Positions 1-6,656 of a stretch of 55,701 bases of DNA are shown in pieces (position 1 is the stretch's first letter; every line of letters begins with the position of its first letter). This DNA comes from Prevotella sp. (GTDB taxonomy: Bacteria > Bacteroidota > Bacteroidia > Bacteroidales > Bacteroidaceae), in assembly GCA_017455845.1 (NCBI GenBank), contig JAFSYY010000117.1:1-55701 (forward strand), read 5' to 3'. Made by a program: the position numbers and the translations under genes. The notes under the pieces are model-generated. The model worked only from the letters and a program-made list of their open reading frames with translations, did no database searches and was not told where the DNA came from.

Positions 1-41
1 AGAGGCCCGTTTCGAGAGACTGTTAAAAAAACACCAGAAAA

Positions 42-55
42 TGGGCGTTTGCCCA
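42..55 (-). terminator. short hairpin after the minus-strand Cys-rich genes
   Basis: A perfect 5-bp stem TGGGC/GCCCA with a 4-nt loop lies 55 nt past the stop codon of the zinc-finger reading frame. On the minus strand it is followed by TTTT and, 7 nt later, by a run of seven T. This fits a weak intrinsic terminator for the two small minus-strand genes to its right, which would close that operon at the window edge. The stem is short, so the call is tentative. Confidence 0.4.
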
Positions 56-109
56 CGTTTCTGACAGGATTTTAGAATTTATTCACGTAAATCAAGACAA
101 TATTAACCT

Positions 110-566
110 TTATACACAATTCCACCTGCAATGCGGGTTAATCCTTACCCTTCCACTTTCATTACAGGCAGAGCATCCGACCTCCTTTCCGCGTCCAGCG
201 CACTCGGGACAAGAACGTTCGTAATATCCCAGGCCATTACAAATACCACAAGCAATTTTATCTTGACGTTTTCCTGTACCTTTACAATCGTCACATATGC
301 ATTTGACGCATCTGTCTGCCACCTTATTGCAAGCACGACTCATGCAAAAATGCCTAATCCATCCTCTTCCGTTACAGATGTTACAATCTTTATTGCGTCC
401 TAAACCATTGCATGTTTTACATATCGTTGAATCATTTGTTTGATTTTGTGCAAAACAACTGGATAATAAGAATGCTTCCAATGATTGGCAAAACCGTTTT
501 TGCCGCTTTCTTAAAAAACTCTCTTCGCGTCTGAAGATCTTGTTTTTTATTATTATCCTTTTTCAT
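110..566 (-). pseudogene. exported DnaJ-type zinc-finger protein, interrupted by a frameshift
   Basis: An ATG at 566 opens a frame whose first residues include LQTRREFFKKAAKTVLPI, matching almost residue for residue the leader of the neighbouring gene at 661-945. That frame stops at 432 after 44 codons. The frame one base further on (481-110, only a TTG start) carries six CxxCxGxG-type motifs (CKTCNGLG, CNICNGRG, CDDCKGTG, CGICNGLG, CPECAGRG, CSACNESG), the zinc-binding signature of DnaJ. Joining the frames near 460-470 gives a leader ending in a lipobox-like LSSC, then the zinc fingers. I infer one gene of about 150 codons broken by one extra base: a true pseudogene, a recoded gene or a sequencing error. 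Its role is unknown; zinc or protein-disulfide handling outside the cytoplasm is possible. There is no in-frame ATG for the downstream half. Confidence 0.6.
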
Positions 567-624
567 ATTATTTTGTTTTTTATGAAATTATAATATCATT
601 GCAATATAATTGAAATCACTGATG

Positions 625-653
625 GAGATGGCACAGTAATACTATGCCATCTC
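625..653 (-). terminator. 12-bp hairpin between the two Cys-rich genes
   Basis: GAGATGGCATAG pairs with CTGTGCCATCTC on the minus strand: 12 bp with a single G-U wobble and a 5-nt loop. Read on the plus strand the same position would be an A-C mismatch, so the structure is better as a minus-strand transcript. It starts 8 nt past the stop codon of the CxxxC peptide and precedes the frameshifted gene. There is no clear U tract, so it may be an attenuator or an mRNA-stabilising hairpin that keeps the peptide message more abundant than the downstream gene. Confidence 0.5.
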
Positions 654-660
654 GCACATT

Positions 661-945
661 TTACTTACTGACCCGCTTGCAACCGCCTTTGCACTCATTG
701 GTGCAACTTGCACCGCAACTACTCTTACAACCCGACTTACAACCGACATTACATGTGGTTGCGCAAGCTCCGGTACAATAACCTCTACAACTACCACCAC
801 ATCCCATGGCAGGAGCGTCGGCTTGCATTACAGCAGGCATGTTGGCCAGCACGATAGCCCCCAAGATTGGGAGCGCACCTTTTGCAGCCTTCTTGAAGAA
901 TTCCCTTCGCGACTGGAGTTCTTCGTTCTTTACATTCTTCTTCAT
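661..945 (-). CDS. exported peptide with eleven Cys at strict four-residue spacing (possible RiPP precursor)
   Basis: The 94-residue product has two halves. Residues 1-46 form a leader with a twin-arginine-like motif SRREFFKK (12-19), a hydrophobic stretch (23-39) and a likely cleavage region near MQADAPA. Residues 47-94 are a core with cysteines at 49, 53, 57, 61, 65, 69, 73, 77, 81, 85 and 89: every fourth residue without exception, the gaps filled by G, S, T, K, A. Such perfect spacing is unusual for a metal protein and recalls Cys-rich peptides modified by radical-SAM enzymes, which often have a fixed Cys period, but no maturase is visible in the window. A metallothionein-like or structural role is an alternative. 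The leader is shared with the frameshifted gene downstream, so both products probably use one export route. Confidence 0.65.
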   Translation of the reverse strand: MKKNVKNEELQSRREFFKKAAKGALPILGAIVLANMPAVMQADAPAMGCGGSCRGYCTGACATTCNVGCKSGCKSSCGASCTNECKGGCKRVSK

Positions 946-1017
946 AACGTTAGAAGTTTTAAAGATGCATATAAACTCCCAAATTCAGCGTTAATAATCT
1001 GTTTCAGGTCTGGAAAT

Positions 1018-1047
1018 AAAAAAAGACGTGGGAGTTTGTTTCTCCGC
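1018..1047 (-). terminator. intrinsic terminator of the candidate minus-strand RNA
   Basis: On the minus strand GGAG (1045-1042) pairs with CTCC (1034-1031) around a 7-nt loop. The stem extends by two more pairs past a one-base bulge, and a run of seven T (1024-1018) follows. Position and polarity fit the 3' end of a transcript started at the promoter near 1415-1445. Confidence 0.5.
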
Positions 1048-1407
1048 GCCTATCCCTGATGTCAGGCTCTCGCATTGCCCCTTTGCAAGGATAAGCAACG
1101 CAAGCCAGCCCACGCCAAGTGACATTATATGTTTCGGCACAAACGCTAATCATCAAGACATAATGATAGCAACGAATGGCCAGGATATAATACACCCCCG
1201 CGAACGCTTCGTTGCATTACCGCTGTGCAAAGAATCAAATTTGCGAGATTTGACATCACAGACAGGTAACGTTCAGAAAACGTCCTTTCCCTTCGGCTGT
1301 CCTTACAAACGGTGTGCTCAGCCTCCGGATTCCATCAATGATAATTTCGACCCGCCCTGTCCTTTAGCCCCTGTCATTGTTGATTAAGGGCGGCTGGACT
1401 GGCTTAA
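1018..1407 (-). ncRNA. candidate structured non-coding RNA of about 390 nt
   Basis: About 600 bases between the CxxxC peptide (start 945) and the polyferredoxin (start 1601) have no convincing protein. On the minus strand they contain a promoter (TTG-N20-TAATTTTG), a terminator, and between them many local inverted repeats: AATGA/TCATT near the 5' end, GGCTG/CAGCC, AACGTT repeated around TTCTG, CAAAT/ATTTG, and CCTGA/TCAGG inside GCCT/AGGC near the 3' end. Short frames exist on both strands but none has a plausible start, RBS and composition. I tested by eye for tmRNA (no Ala-Ala-stop tag frame, no CCA end), RNase P (no GAGGAAAGTCC core) and SRP RNA (no GGAAGGAAGCAGCC-like loop) and found none. 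6S RNA or a Bacteroidales-specific RNA family remains possible. Confidence 0.5.
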
Positions 1408-1414
1408 TCGTTTG

Positions 1415-1445
1415 CAAAATTACAAAAAAGGAAGCAAACTTGCAA
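1415..1445 (-). promoter_or_regulatory. sigma-ABfr-type promoter for the candidate ncRNA
   Basis: On the minus strand TTG (1445-1443) is followed after 20 bases by TAATTTTG (1422-1415), an exact TAnnTTTG -7 box. Transcription would start about 1407. The -33 element lies inside the left arm of the palindrome at 1441-1478, so a protein bound there could block this promoter. Confidence 0.6.
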
Positions 1446-1478
1446 CATTTTCTTGAAAATTCTTCAAAAAAAGTTGCA
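1441..1478. promoter_or_regulatory. long inverted repeat between divergent promoters (operator candidate)
   Basis: The arms 1441-1457 and 1463-1478 are near-perfect reverse complements (TGCAACATTTTCTTGAA against TGCAACTTTTTTTGAA after inversion) around 5 bases. The element covers the -33 box of the leftward promoter and lies about 80 bases upstream of the rightward one. A smaller hairpin, TACCCT/AGGGTA (1512-1532), sits between it and the rightward promoter. The size and symmetry suit a dimeric regulator; which one is unknown. Confidence 0.4.
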
Positions 1479-1555
1479 TATTTGAGAAATAAAGGAGTAC
1501 GTATAATTCTTTACCCTACTATTATCAGGGTAGGGAGCAAATTTTTTTCCAAAGT

Positions 1556-1587
1556 TTTGTGTAATCCAAAAAAAATGTGTAAGTTTG
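1556..1587 (+). promoter_or_regulatory. promoter of the polyferredoxin gene
   Basis: TTTG (1556-1559), 20 bases, then TAAGTTTG (1580-1587), matching the Bacteroidetes consensus. The -7 box ends only 13 bases before the ATG at 1601, so the leader is very short; the second ATG at 1607 could be the real start. Confidence 0.65.
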
Positions 1588-1600
1588 CACACTCATTTGA

Positions 1601-3091
1601 ATGACTATGCTTAGAAAAATCAGAATAACATTTGGCAGCCTTTTCTTCTTAGGACTAACGCTGCTGTTTATGGATTTCACGGGCACGCTACACCATTATT
1701 TGGGTTGGCTTGCCAAAGTTCAGGCACTGGAGGCACTGCTGGCCCTGAACGTGACCGTGGTGGTGGTGCTCGTCCTGCTCACGCTCGTTTTCGGGCGCAT
1801 CTATTGCTCAGTCATCTGTCCTCTGGGCGTGTTGCAGGACATTGTCGGATGGTTTGGCAAGAAGGCCAGGAAAAACCGATATACCTATTCTAAGGCCATG
1901 TCGTGGCTGCGCTATGGTATGCTGGGCATCTTCCTCATAGTATTCATTGCAGGTGCAGGTACTGCCGTACAGTTGCTGGCTCCTTACAGTGCCTTCGGTC
2001 GCATAGCCACGATGCTGTTGCAGCCGCTGTGGATGCTGGTCAACAACATGCTGGCATTGCTTGCCGAACATTATGAGAGTTATGCCTTCTATTCTGTAGA
2101 CGTATGGATGAAGTCTCTGCCGGTGCTTCTGATAGCCCTTATAACGCTTGTGGTTCTTGCGGTGCTTGCCTGGCGCAATGGTCGTACTTACTGCAACACC
2201 ATTTGTCCGGTGGGTACGGTGCTGTCGTTCTTCGCTCGTTACTCGTTCTTAAAGATTACTTTCGACGAGGACAAATGCAAGAACTGTTCGTTGTGTACCA
2301 AGAACTGTAAGTCGGCCTGCATAGACTTCAAGAATCACAAGGTGGATTATTCCCGCTGTGTGGTATGCGGCGACTGCATCAGTAGTTGTAAGTTCGGTGC
2401 CCTGAGTTATCACAACGCCCGCCTTCATAAGGCGCATCACAAGGGTGTCAGTTCCGAAAATGTTGATTCTGGCAAGCGTTCATTCCTCGTGGCCACAGCA
2501 CTGGTATCTACCGCTGCTCTGGCACAGGAGTCCAAGCACGTGGATGGAGGCCTTGCCGACATCCTTGAGAAGAAAGCACCAGAGCGTAAGACCCCTCTGA
2601 CACCTCCCGGATCCCTATCCCACACGCATTTCGCCGGCCACTGTACTGGCTGTCAACTCTGTGTGTCGAAATGTCCTAACGACGTGTTGCGCCCCAGTAC
2701 AGACCTTATGCATCTGATGCTACCCGAGATGTCGTTCGAGAAAGGCTACTGCCGTCCTGAGTGTACCCGTTGCTCGGAGGTGTGTCCTGCCGGTGCCTTC
2801 CATCTCATTGACAAGGAAGAGAAGTCGGGCATACAGATAGGCCATGCCGTGGTGGCTGCTGACTTCTGTATCTCGGCACTGGGCGAGGCAGAGTGTGGCA
2901 ATTGCGCCCGTCACTGTCCTACAGGAGCCATTGAGATGGTGCCCTCAGACCCTGACGACGAACTGTCGCCCTCTGTTCCCGCCGTCAACGAAAACGTTTG
3001 TATCGGCTGCGGTGCCTGTGAGTATCTTTGTCCTGTTCGTCCACTGTCGGCTATCCATGTGGAAGGCCATGAAGTGCATAAGATGGTTTGA
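1601..3091 (+). CDS. membrane-bound polyferredoxin, NapH/NosR-like 4Fe-4S protein
   Basis: A 496-residue integral membrane electron carrier. The N-terminal third has several membrane spans (about 7-27, 43-65, 103-128, 167-190) with the paired motifs YCSVICPLG and YCNTICPVG that mark the NapH/NosR/MauN/CcoG type of cytoplasmic-membrane ferredoxin. Ferredoxin-type Cys clusters follow: CKNCSLCTKNC, CVVCGDC, CTGCQLCVSKCP, CRPECTRCSEVCP, CGNCARHCP and CIGCGACEYLCP, so roughly six cubane sites. Between the second and third lies a hydrophobic ATALVSTAALA stretch. The family passes electrons between the quinone or membrane pool and exported redox enzymes. The neighbouring Tat-type oxidoreductase (34 nt downstream) is a plausible partner. 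Start: ATG at 1601, with an alternative ATG six bases on. Donor and acceptor cannot be read from the sequence. Confidence 0.85.
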   Translation: MTMLRKIRITFGSLFFLGLTLLFMDFTGTLHHYLGWLAKVQALEALLALNVTVVVVLVLLTLVFGRIYCSVICPLGVLQDIVGWFGKKARKNRYTYSKAMSWLRYGMLGIFLIVFIAGAGTAVQLLAPYSAFGRIATMLLQPLWMLVNNMLALLAEHYESYAFYSVDVWMKSLPVLLIALITLVVLAVLAWRNGRTYCNTICPVGTVLSFFARYSFLKITFDEDKCKNCSLCTKNCKSACIDFKNHKVDYSRCVVCGDCISSCKFGALSYHNARLHKAHHKGVSSENVDSGKRSFLVATALVSTAALAQESKHVDGGLADILEKKAPERKTPLTPPGSLSHTHFAGHCTGCQLCVSKCPNDVLRPSTDLMHLMLPEMSFEKGYCRPECTRCSEVCPAGAFHLIDKEEKSGIQIGHAVVAADFCISALGEAECGNCARHCPTGAIEMVPSDPDDELSPSVPAVNENVCIGCGACEYLCPVRPLSAIHVEGHEVHKMV

Positions 3092-3125
3092 AGATTGAAG
3101 ATTAAAAAATGAAGATTTGAGATTT

Positions 3126-4475
3126 ATGGATAGAAGAGAATTCCTAAAATATATAGGTATTGGTTCTGCTGCTGCCTTAGCGGCCTGCGCCGGCAAGAAG
3201 AAAAACGAGGAATCAGTCATCGGCGAGCCGCCAGTAGGCCAGATGACCTATAGGACCAACCCCAAGAACAGCGACACGGTGTCTCTGCTGGGCTACGGCA
3301 TGATGCGCCTGCCGCAACAGGCCGACTCTGAGGAGTTTGACCAGGAGATGATCAACCGTGAGGTAGACTATGCCATAGAGCATGGAGTGAACTATTTCGA
3401 CACGTCGCCCGTTTATTGTCGCGGTCTCTCTGAACGCTGCACAGGCATCGCCCTGAGCCGCCATAAGCGTGATAAGTATCTCATTGCCACAAAGTTGTCG
3501 AATTTTGGTGATGCTTCCCATGAGGCCTCCATGAAGATGTATGAAGACTCTTTCAAAGAGTTGCAGGTAGACTATATCGACTACTACCTTCTTCACGCCA
3601 TCGGAGGCAGCATGGATGAGTTCAGGAAACGTTATGTGGACAACGGCATGCTGGACTTCTTGTTAGCGGAGCGCGAGGCCGGACGCATACGCAACCTAGG
3701 GTTCTCGTTCCACGGGCAGAAGGAGGTGTTTGACGAGGTGCTGGCCATGAACGACCAATACGGATGGGACTTTGTGCAGATAGAACTGAACTATCTTGAC
3801 TGGAACTATGCCAACGAGATCAACAGTTTCAATGTGGATGCTTCGTACCTTTATGGCGAACTGGAGAAGCGAAACATTCCAGCCGTCATCATGGAGCCGC
3901 TGCTTGGCGGCCGCCTGGTAAAAGACCTGCCCCAGTATGCCATCAACGAACTGAAACAGCGCGACCCTCAGAAGAGCATCGCATCGTGGGCCTTCCGCTA
4001 TGCCGGCACTCCCCAAGGCGTGCTCACGGTATTGAGTGGCATGACGTTTATGGAACACCTGAAGGACAACCTTGTCACTTACTGTCCGCTGAAGCCCCTG
4101 ACGGAGGAAGAGCAACATTTCCTGGATACAGAGATAGCACAGCAGATGATGGAGATGAACACCATTCCCTGCAACAACTGCCAGTACTGCATGCCCTGTC
4201 CCTACGGCATTGACATACCAGGCATTTTCCTTCATTACAACAAATGGGTTGTGGAGAAGAAACTGCCCGATGACAAGGGCGACCCCGACTACAGGAAGAA
4301 CCGTCGCAACTACCTCATCAGCCTTGACCGCGCCATCGCCAGAGACCGTCAGCCCGACCACTGCATCATGTGCAACCACTGCATTGAGGTGAAGAAGTGT
4401 CCGCAGAAGATTCGTATTCCATTGGAACTGAAGAAGATAGCCGACCAGATGGAAGAGTTGAAGGTTGAAAGTTGA
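3126..4475 (+). CDS. aldo/keto reductase with C-terminal ferredoxin domain, Tat/lipoprotein leader
   Basis: A 449-residue protein starting MDRREFLKYIG: a twin-arginine motif RREFLK, a hydrophobic segment and a lipobox-like LAAC near residue 20, so probably exported and perhaps lipid-anchored. The middle is an aldo/keto reductase barrel with the expected tetrad positions visible as YFDTSPVY (Asp, Tyr), IATKLS (Lys) and YYLLHA (His). The C-terminus adds CNNCQYCMPCP and CIMCNHCIEVKKCP, two Cys groups typical of the ferredoxin-fused subfamily. I chose ATG 3126 over an upstream TTG because it begins directly at the Tat motif. The last six codons and the stop are made from the short repeat described at 4455-4524, so the natural C-terminus may have been altered. 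The substrate is unknown. It probably works with the polyferredoxin upstream. Confidence 0.8.
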   Translation: MDRREFLKYIGIGSAAALAACAGKKKNEESVIGEPPVGQMTYRTNPKNSDTVSLLGYGMMRLPQQADSEEFDQEMINREVDYAIEHGVNYFDTSPVYCRGLSERCTGIALSRHKRDKYLIATKLSNFGDASHEASMKMYEDSFKELQVDYIDYYLLHAIGGSMDEFRKRYVDNGMLDFLLAEREAGRIRNLGFSFHGQKEVFDEVLAMNDQYGWDFVQIELNYLDWNYANEINSFNVDASYLYGELEKRNIPAVIMEPLLGGRLVKDLPQYAINELKQRDPQKSIASWAFRYAGTPQGVLTVLSGMTFMEHLKDNLVTYCPLKPLTEEEQHFLDTEIAQQMMEMNTIPCNNCQYCMPCPYGIDIPGIFLHYNKWVVEKKLPDDKGDPDYRKNRRNYLISLDRAIARDRQPDHCIMCNHCIEVKKCPQKIRIPLELKKIADQMEELKVES

Positions 4476-4524
4476 AGGTTGAAAGTTGAAGATTGAAAAT
4501 TGAAGATTGAAAATTGAAAATTGA
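4455..4524 (+). repeat. tandem 7/8-nt repeat (TTGAAGG / TTGAAAA type) across a gene junction
   Basis: About ten imperfect copies of TTGAAGG, TTGAAAG, TTGAAGA and TTGAAAA run from the last codons of the aldo/keto reductase to the first codon of the HAD hydrolase. They encode the reductase C-terminus ELKVES and its stop, and provide the TTG that must start the next gene. Similar but shorter arrays with the same words occur at 3090-3125, 30465-30510 and, inverted, 30584-30607. Confidence 0.8.
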
Positions 4525-5249
4525 AACAGTATACAGACATTTTTATTGACTTTGACGACACGCTGTACGATACCCACGGCAATGCGGACATAGCACTGCG
4601 TGAGACGTTTGAGTACTTTAACCTCGGTCAGTATTTCGACAATCCGCAAGTGTTTTACGATGACTACTGGCAGACGAACATTGATCTGTGGAGCCGATAT
4701 GCCAAAGGTGAGATAACACGCGACTACCTGATTGTGGAGCGTTTTCGCCATCCGCTCTGCAAGAGCGAAGAATTGAGGGTGAAGAGTGAGACGTCTGCCG
4801 ACGCATTTCAGGCATATACGCTTCACGTGAGTGATGTCTTTCTGGACTACTGTTCGAACAAGCCTGGCGTCGTAGAGGGGGCCCATGAACTAATGGACTA
4901 TCTGAAACAGAAGGCCTACAGGCTCCACATGGCCAGCAATGGCTTCCATGAGGTGCAATACAAGAAACTGGATGCCTGTGGACTTCGTCACCACTTCGAC
5001 AGCATTATCCTCAGCGAGGATGCCGGCATCAACAAGCCCGACCCTCGTTTTTTTGAATACGCCTTGCGGCAGTCTGGTGCCCAGAAAGCGGCCACCATCA
5101 TGATTGGCGACAACTTCCAGACAGACATCCTTGGTGCCAAGCGTGCCGGCTTCGACACCATTTTCTTCAACAGATGGCCTGAGTTTCCAGCCTCAGAGCC
5201 CGTCAACTATGAAGTAACATCGTTAAAAGAAATAATGAACATCCTTTGA
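4521..5249 (+). CDS. HAD-superfamily hydrolase, YjjG-like nucleotidase
   Basis: 242 residues. The nucleophile motif DFDDTLYDT is at 10-18, with a helical cap after it, MASNG (motif II Ser/Thr position), K in INKPDPRFF (motif III) and the acidic GDNFQTDI (motif IV). This order and the ending match the YjjG family that dephosphorylates pyrimidine mononucleotides; the exact substrate is inferred only from family resemblance. No ATG precedes motif I: an in-frame stop is at 4515, leaving only TTG at 4521, inside the repeat array, as start. Inside the cap, residues about 78-95 (SEELRVKSETSAD) are read from GAAGAATTGAGGGTGAAGAG, another repeat-like insert. It is followed 12 nt later by serB. Confidence 0.75.
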   Translation: MKQYTDIFIDFDDTLYDTHGNADIALRETFEYFNLGQYFDNPQVFYDDYWQTNIDLWSRYAKGEITRDYLIVERFRHPLCKSEELRVKSETSADAFQAYTLHVSDVFLDYCSNKPGVVEGAHELMDYLKQKAYRLHMASNGFHEVQYKKLDACGLRHHFDSIILSEDAGINKPDPRFFEYALRQSGAQKAATIMIGDNFQTDILGAKRAGFDTIFFNRWPEFPASEPVNYEVTSLKEIMNIL

Positions 5250-5261
5250 AAAGAAGAAAAC

Positions 5262-6494
5262 ATGAAGAGTGAAGAGCAAATACTGGTACGCATTACCGGA
5301 CAAGACCGCCCGGGCCTGACAGCCTCCATTATGGGTATACTGTCAAAATACGATGCACAGATACTTGACATAGGGCAGGCCGACATCCATTCAACCCTCT
5401 CGCTGGGCATTCTCATACGTATGGACGAGATGCACAGTGGACAGGTTATGAAAGAACTGCTGTTCAAGGCTACCGAACTGGGCGTGAACATTGGTTTCTC
5501 GCCTATCACCGACGATGAATACGAGGAATGGGTGGGGCATCAGGGCAAGAACCGCTATATTCTCATGGTGATGGGCCGCCAGTTGGAGGCCAGGCAGATA
5601 GAAGCCGCCACGCGCGTCATCGCCGACCAGGGTTTTAATATTGATGCCATACGCCGCATGACAGGTCGCAAGAGCATCAAGAACCCCGCCAAGCACATCC
5701 GTGCCTGCATCGAGTTCTCGCTCAGGGGCGAGCCTCGCGACCGTCAGGAGATGCAGTCAGAACTGATGAAACTGTCGCAACAGATGGAGATAGACTTCTC
5801 TTTCCAGAAAGACGACATGTTCCGCAGGATGCGCCGACTCATCTGCTTCGATATGGACTCGACGCTTATTCAGACCGAATGTATTGATGAACTGGCCGAG
5901 CGCAACGGCGTAGGTGCCGAGGTTCGTGCCATCACTGAGAGTGCCATGCGTGGCGAGATAGACTTCAAGGAGAGTTTCACCCGCCGCGTATCGCTACTCA
6001 AGGGCCTCGACATCAGTGTGATGCAGGACATTGCCGAGCACCTGCCCATCACCGAGGGCGTTGACCGCCTGATGACCATCCTGAAGCGCTGTGGCTATAA
6101 GATAGCCATCCTGAGCGGCGGCTTCACCTATTTCGGCGAATATCTGCAACGCAGGTACGGAATCGACTATGTCTATGCCAACGAACTGGAGGTCGACGAC
6201 AATGGCAAACTCACCGGCCGATATGTAGGCGACATCGTGGACGGTCATCGCAAGGCCGAACTCCTGAAACTCATTGCCCAGGTAGAAAAGGTGAACCTGG
6301 CACAGACCATTGCCGTTGGCGACGGTGCCAACGACTTGCCCATGATCAGCGAGGCAGGGCTCGGCATTGCTTTCCACGCCAAGCCCCGTGTCGTGGCCAA
6401 TGCCAAGCAGAGCATCAACACCATCGGTCTCGACGGCGTGCTCTATTTCCTTGGCTTCAAGGACTCGTATCTGGGCGAACAGGGGAAACTGTAG
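5262..6494 (+). CDS. serB: phosphoserine phosphatase with N-terminal ACT domains
   Basis: 410 residues. Residues 5-75 (VRITGQDRPGLTASIMGIL) and about 95-170 form two ACT-like regulatory domains. The catalytic HAD part starts at FDMDSTLIQTECIDELAE (about 197-214, nucleophile Asp and general acid Asp), then SGGFTYF and GDGANDLPM, the serine-phosphate hydrolase signatures. It removes phosphate from phosphoserine, the last step of serine synthesis, in the cytoplasm. ACT domains usually sense amino acids, so feedback by serine is likely. The length agrees with the two-ACT type. The gene follows the HAD hydrolase by 12 nt and probably shares its transcript. Confidence 0.92.
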   Translation: MKSEEQILVRITGQDRPGLTASIMGILSKYDAQILDIGQADIHSTLSLGILIRMDEMHSGQVMKELLFKATELGVNIGFSPITDDEYEEWVGHQGKNRYILMVMGRQLEARQIEAATRVIADQGFNIDAIRRMTGRKSIKNPAKHIRACIEFSLRGEPRDRQEMQSELMKLSQQMEIDFSFQKDDMFRRMRRLICFDMDSTLIQTECIDELAERNGVGAEVRAITESAMRGEIDFKESFTRRVSLLKGLDISVMQDIAEHLPITEGVDRLMTILKRCGYKIAILSGGFTYFGEYLQRRYGIDYVYANELEVDDNGKLTGRYVGDIVDGHRKAELLKLIAQVEKVNLAQTIAVGDGANDLPMISEAGLGIAFHAKPRVVANAKQSINTIGLDGVLYFLGFKDSYLGEQGKL

Positions 6495-6552
6495 GTGTTA
6501 CTTCCCCAAAGTCATTTTTATCATCCAAAAGTTGCGATTTTTTATTGTTTTT

Positions 6553-6584
6553 TTTGCTAGTGTGCCAAAGAATTAGTACCTTTG
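6553..6584 (+). promoter_or_regulatory. promoter of the zinc-ribbon/kinase/AAA/FHA/PP2C operon
   Basis: TTTG (6553-6556), 20 bases, TACCTTTG (6577-6584): both elements match the Bacteroidetes consensus. The leader is about 65 nt. No comparable promoter is visible between the following five genes, which overlap or are separated by 7-34 nt, so one message is likely. Confidence 0.75.
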
Positions 6585-6656
6585 CAGCAAACTTTTCGTT
6601 AAACCGAAAGCAGAGATGAGTAACAGATAGATAAGTAAATTATCAAGACCTATAAA

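Noticed and set aside
1028-1387. 119-codon plus-strand frame over the candidate ncRNA
   Set aside because: No promoter on that strand, low-quality composition, and the region has better RNA features on the minus strand.
1018-1407. tmRNA, RNase P RNA or SRP RNA
   Set aside because: Key conserved sequences (tag frame with CCA end; GAGGAAAGTCC core; GGAAGGAAGCAGCC-type loop) are not present on either strand.
3696-4886. 396-codon minus-strand frame
   Set aside because: Lies mostly opposite the aldo/keto reductase; it is open partly because the short repeats contain no stop in that frame. Composition is not protein-like.
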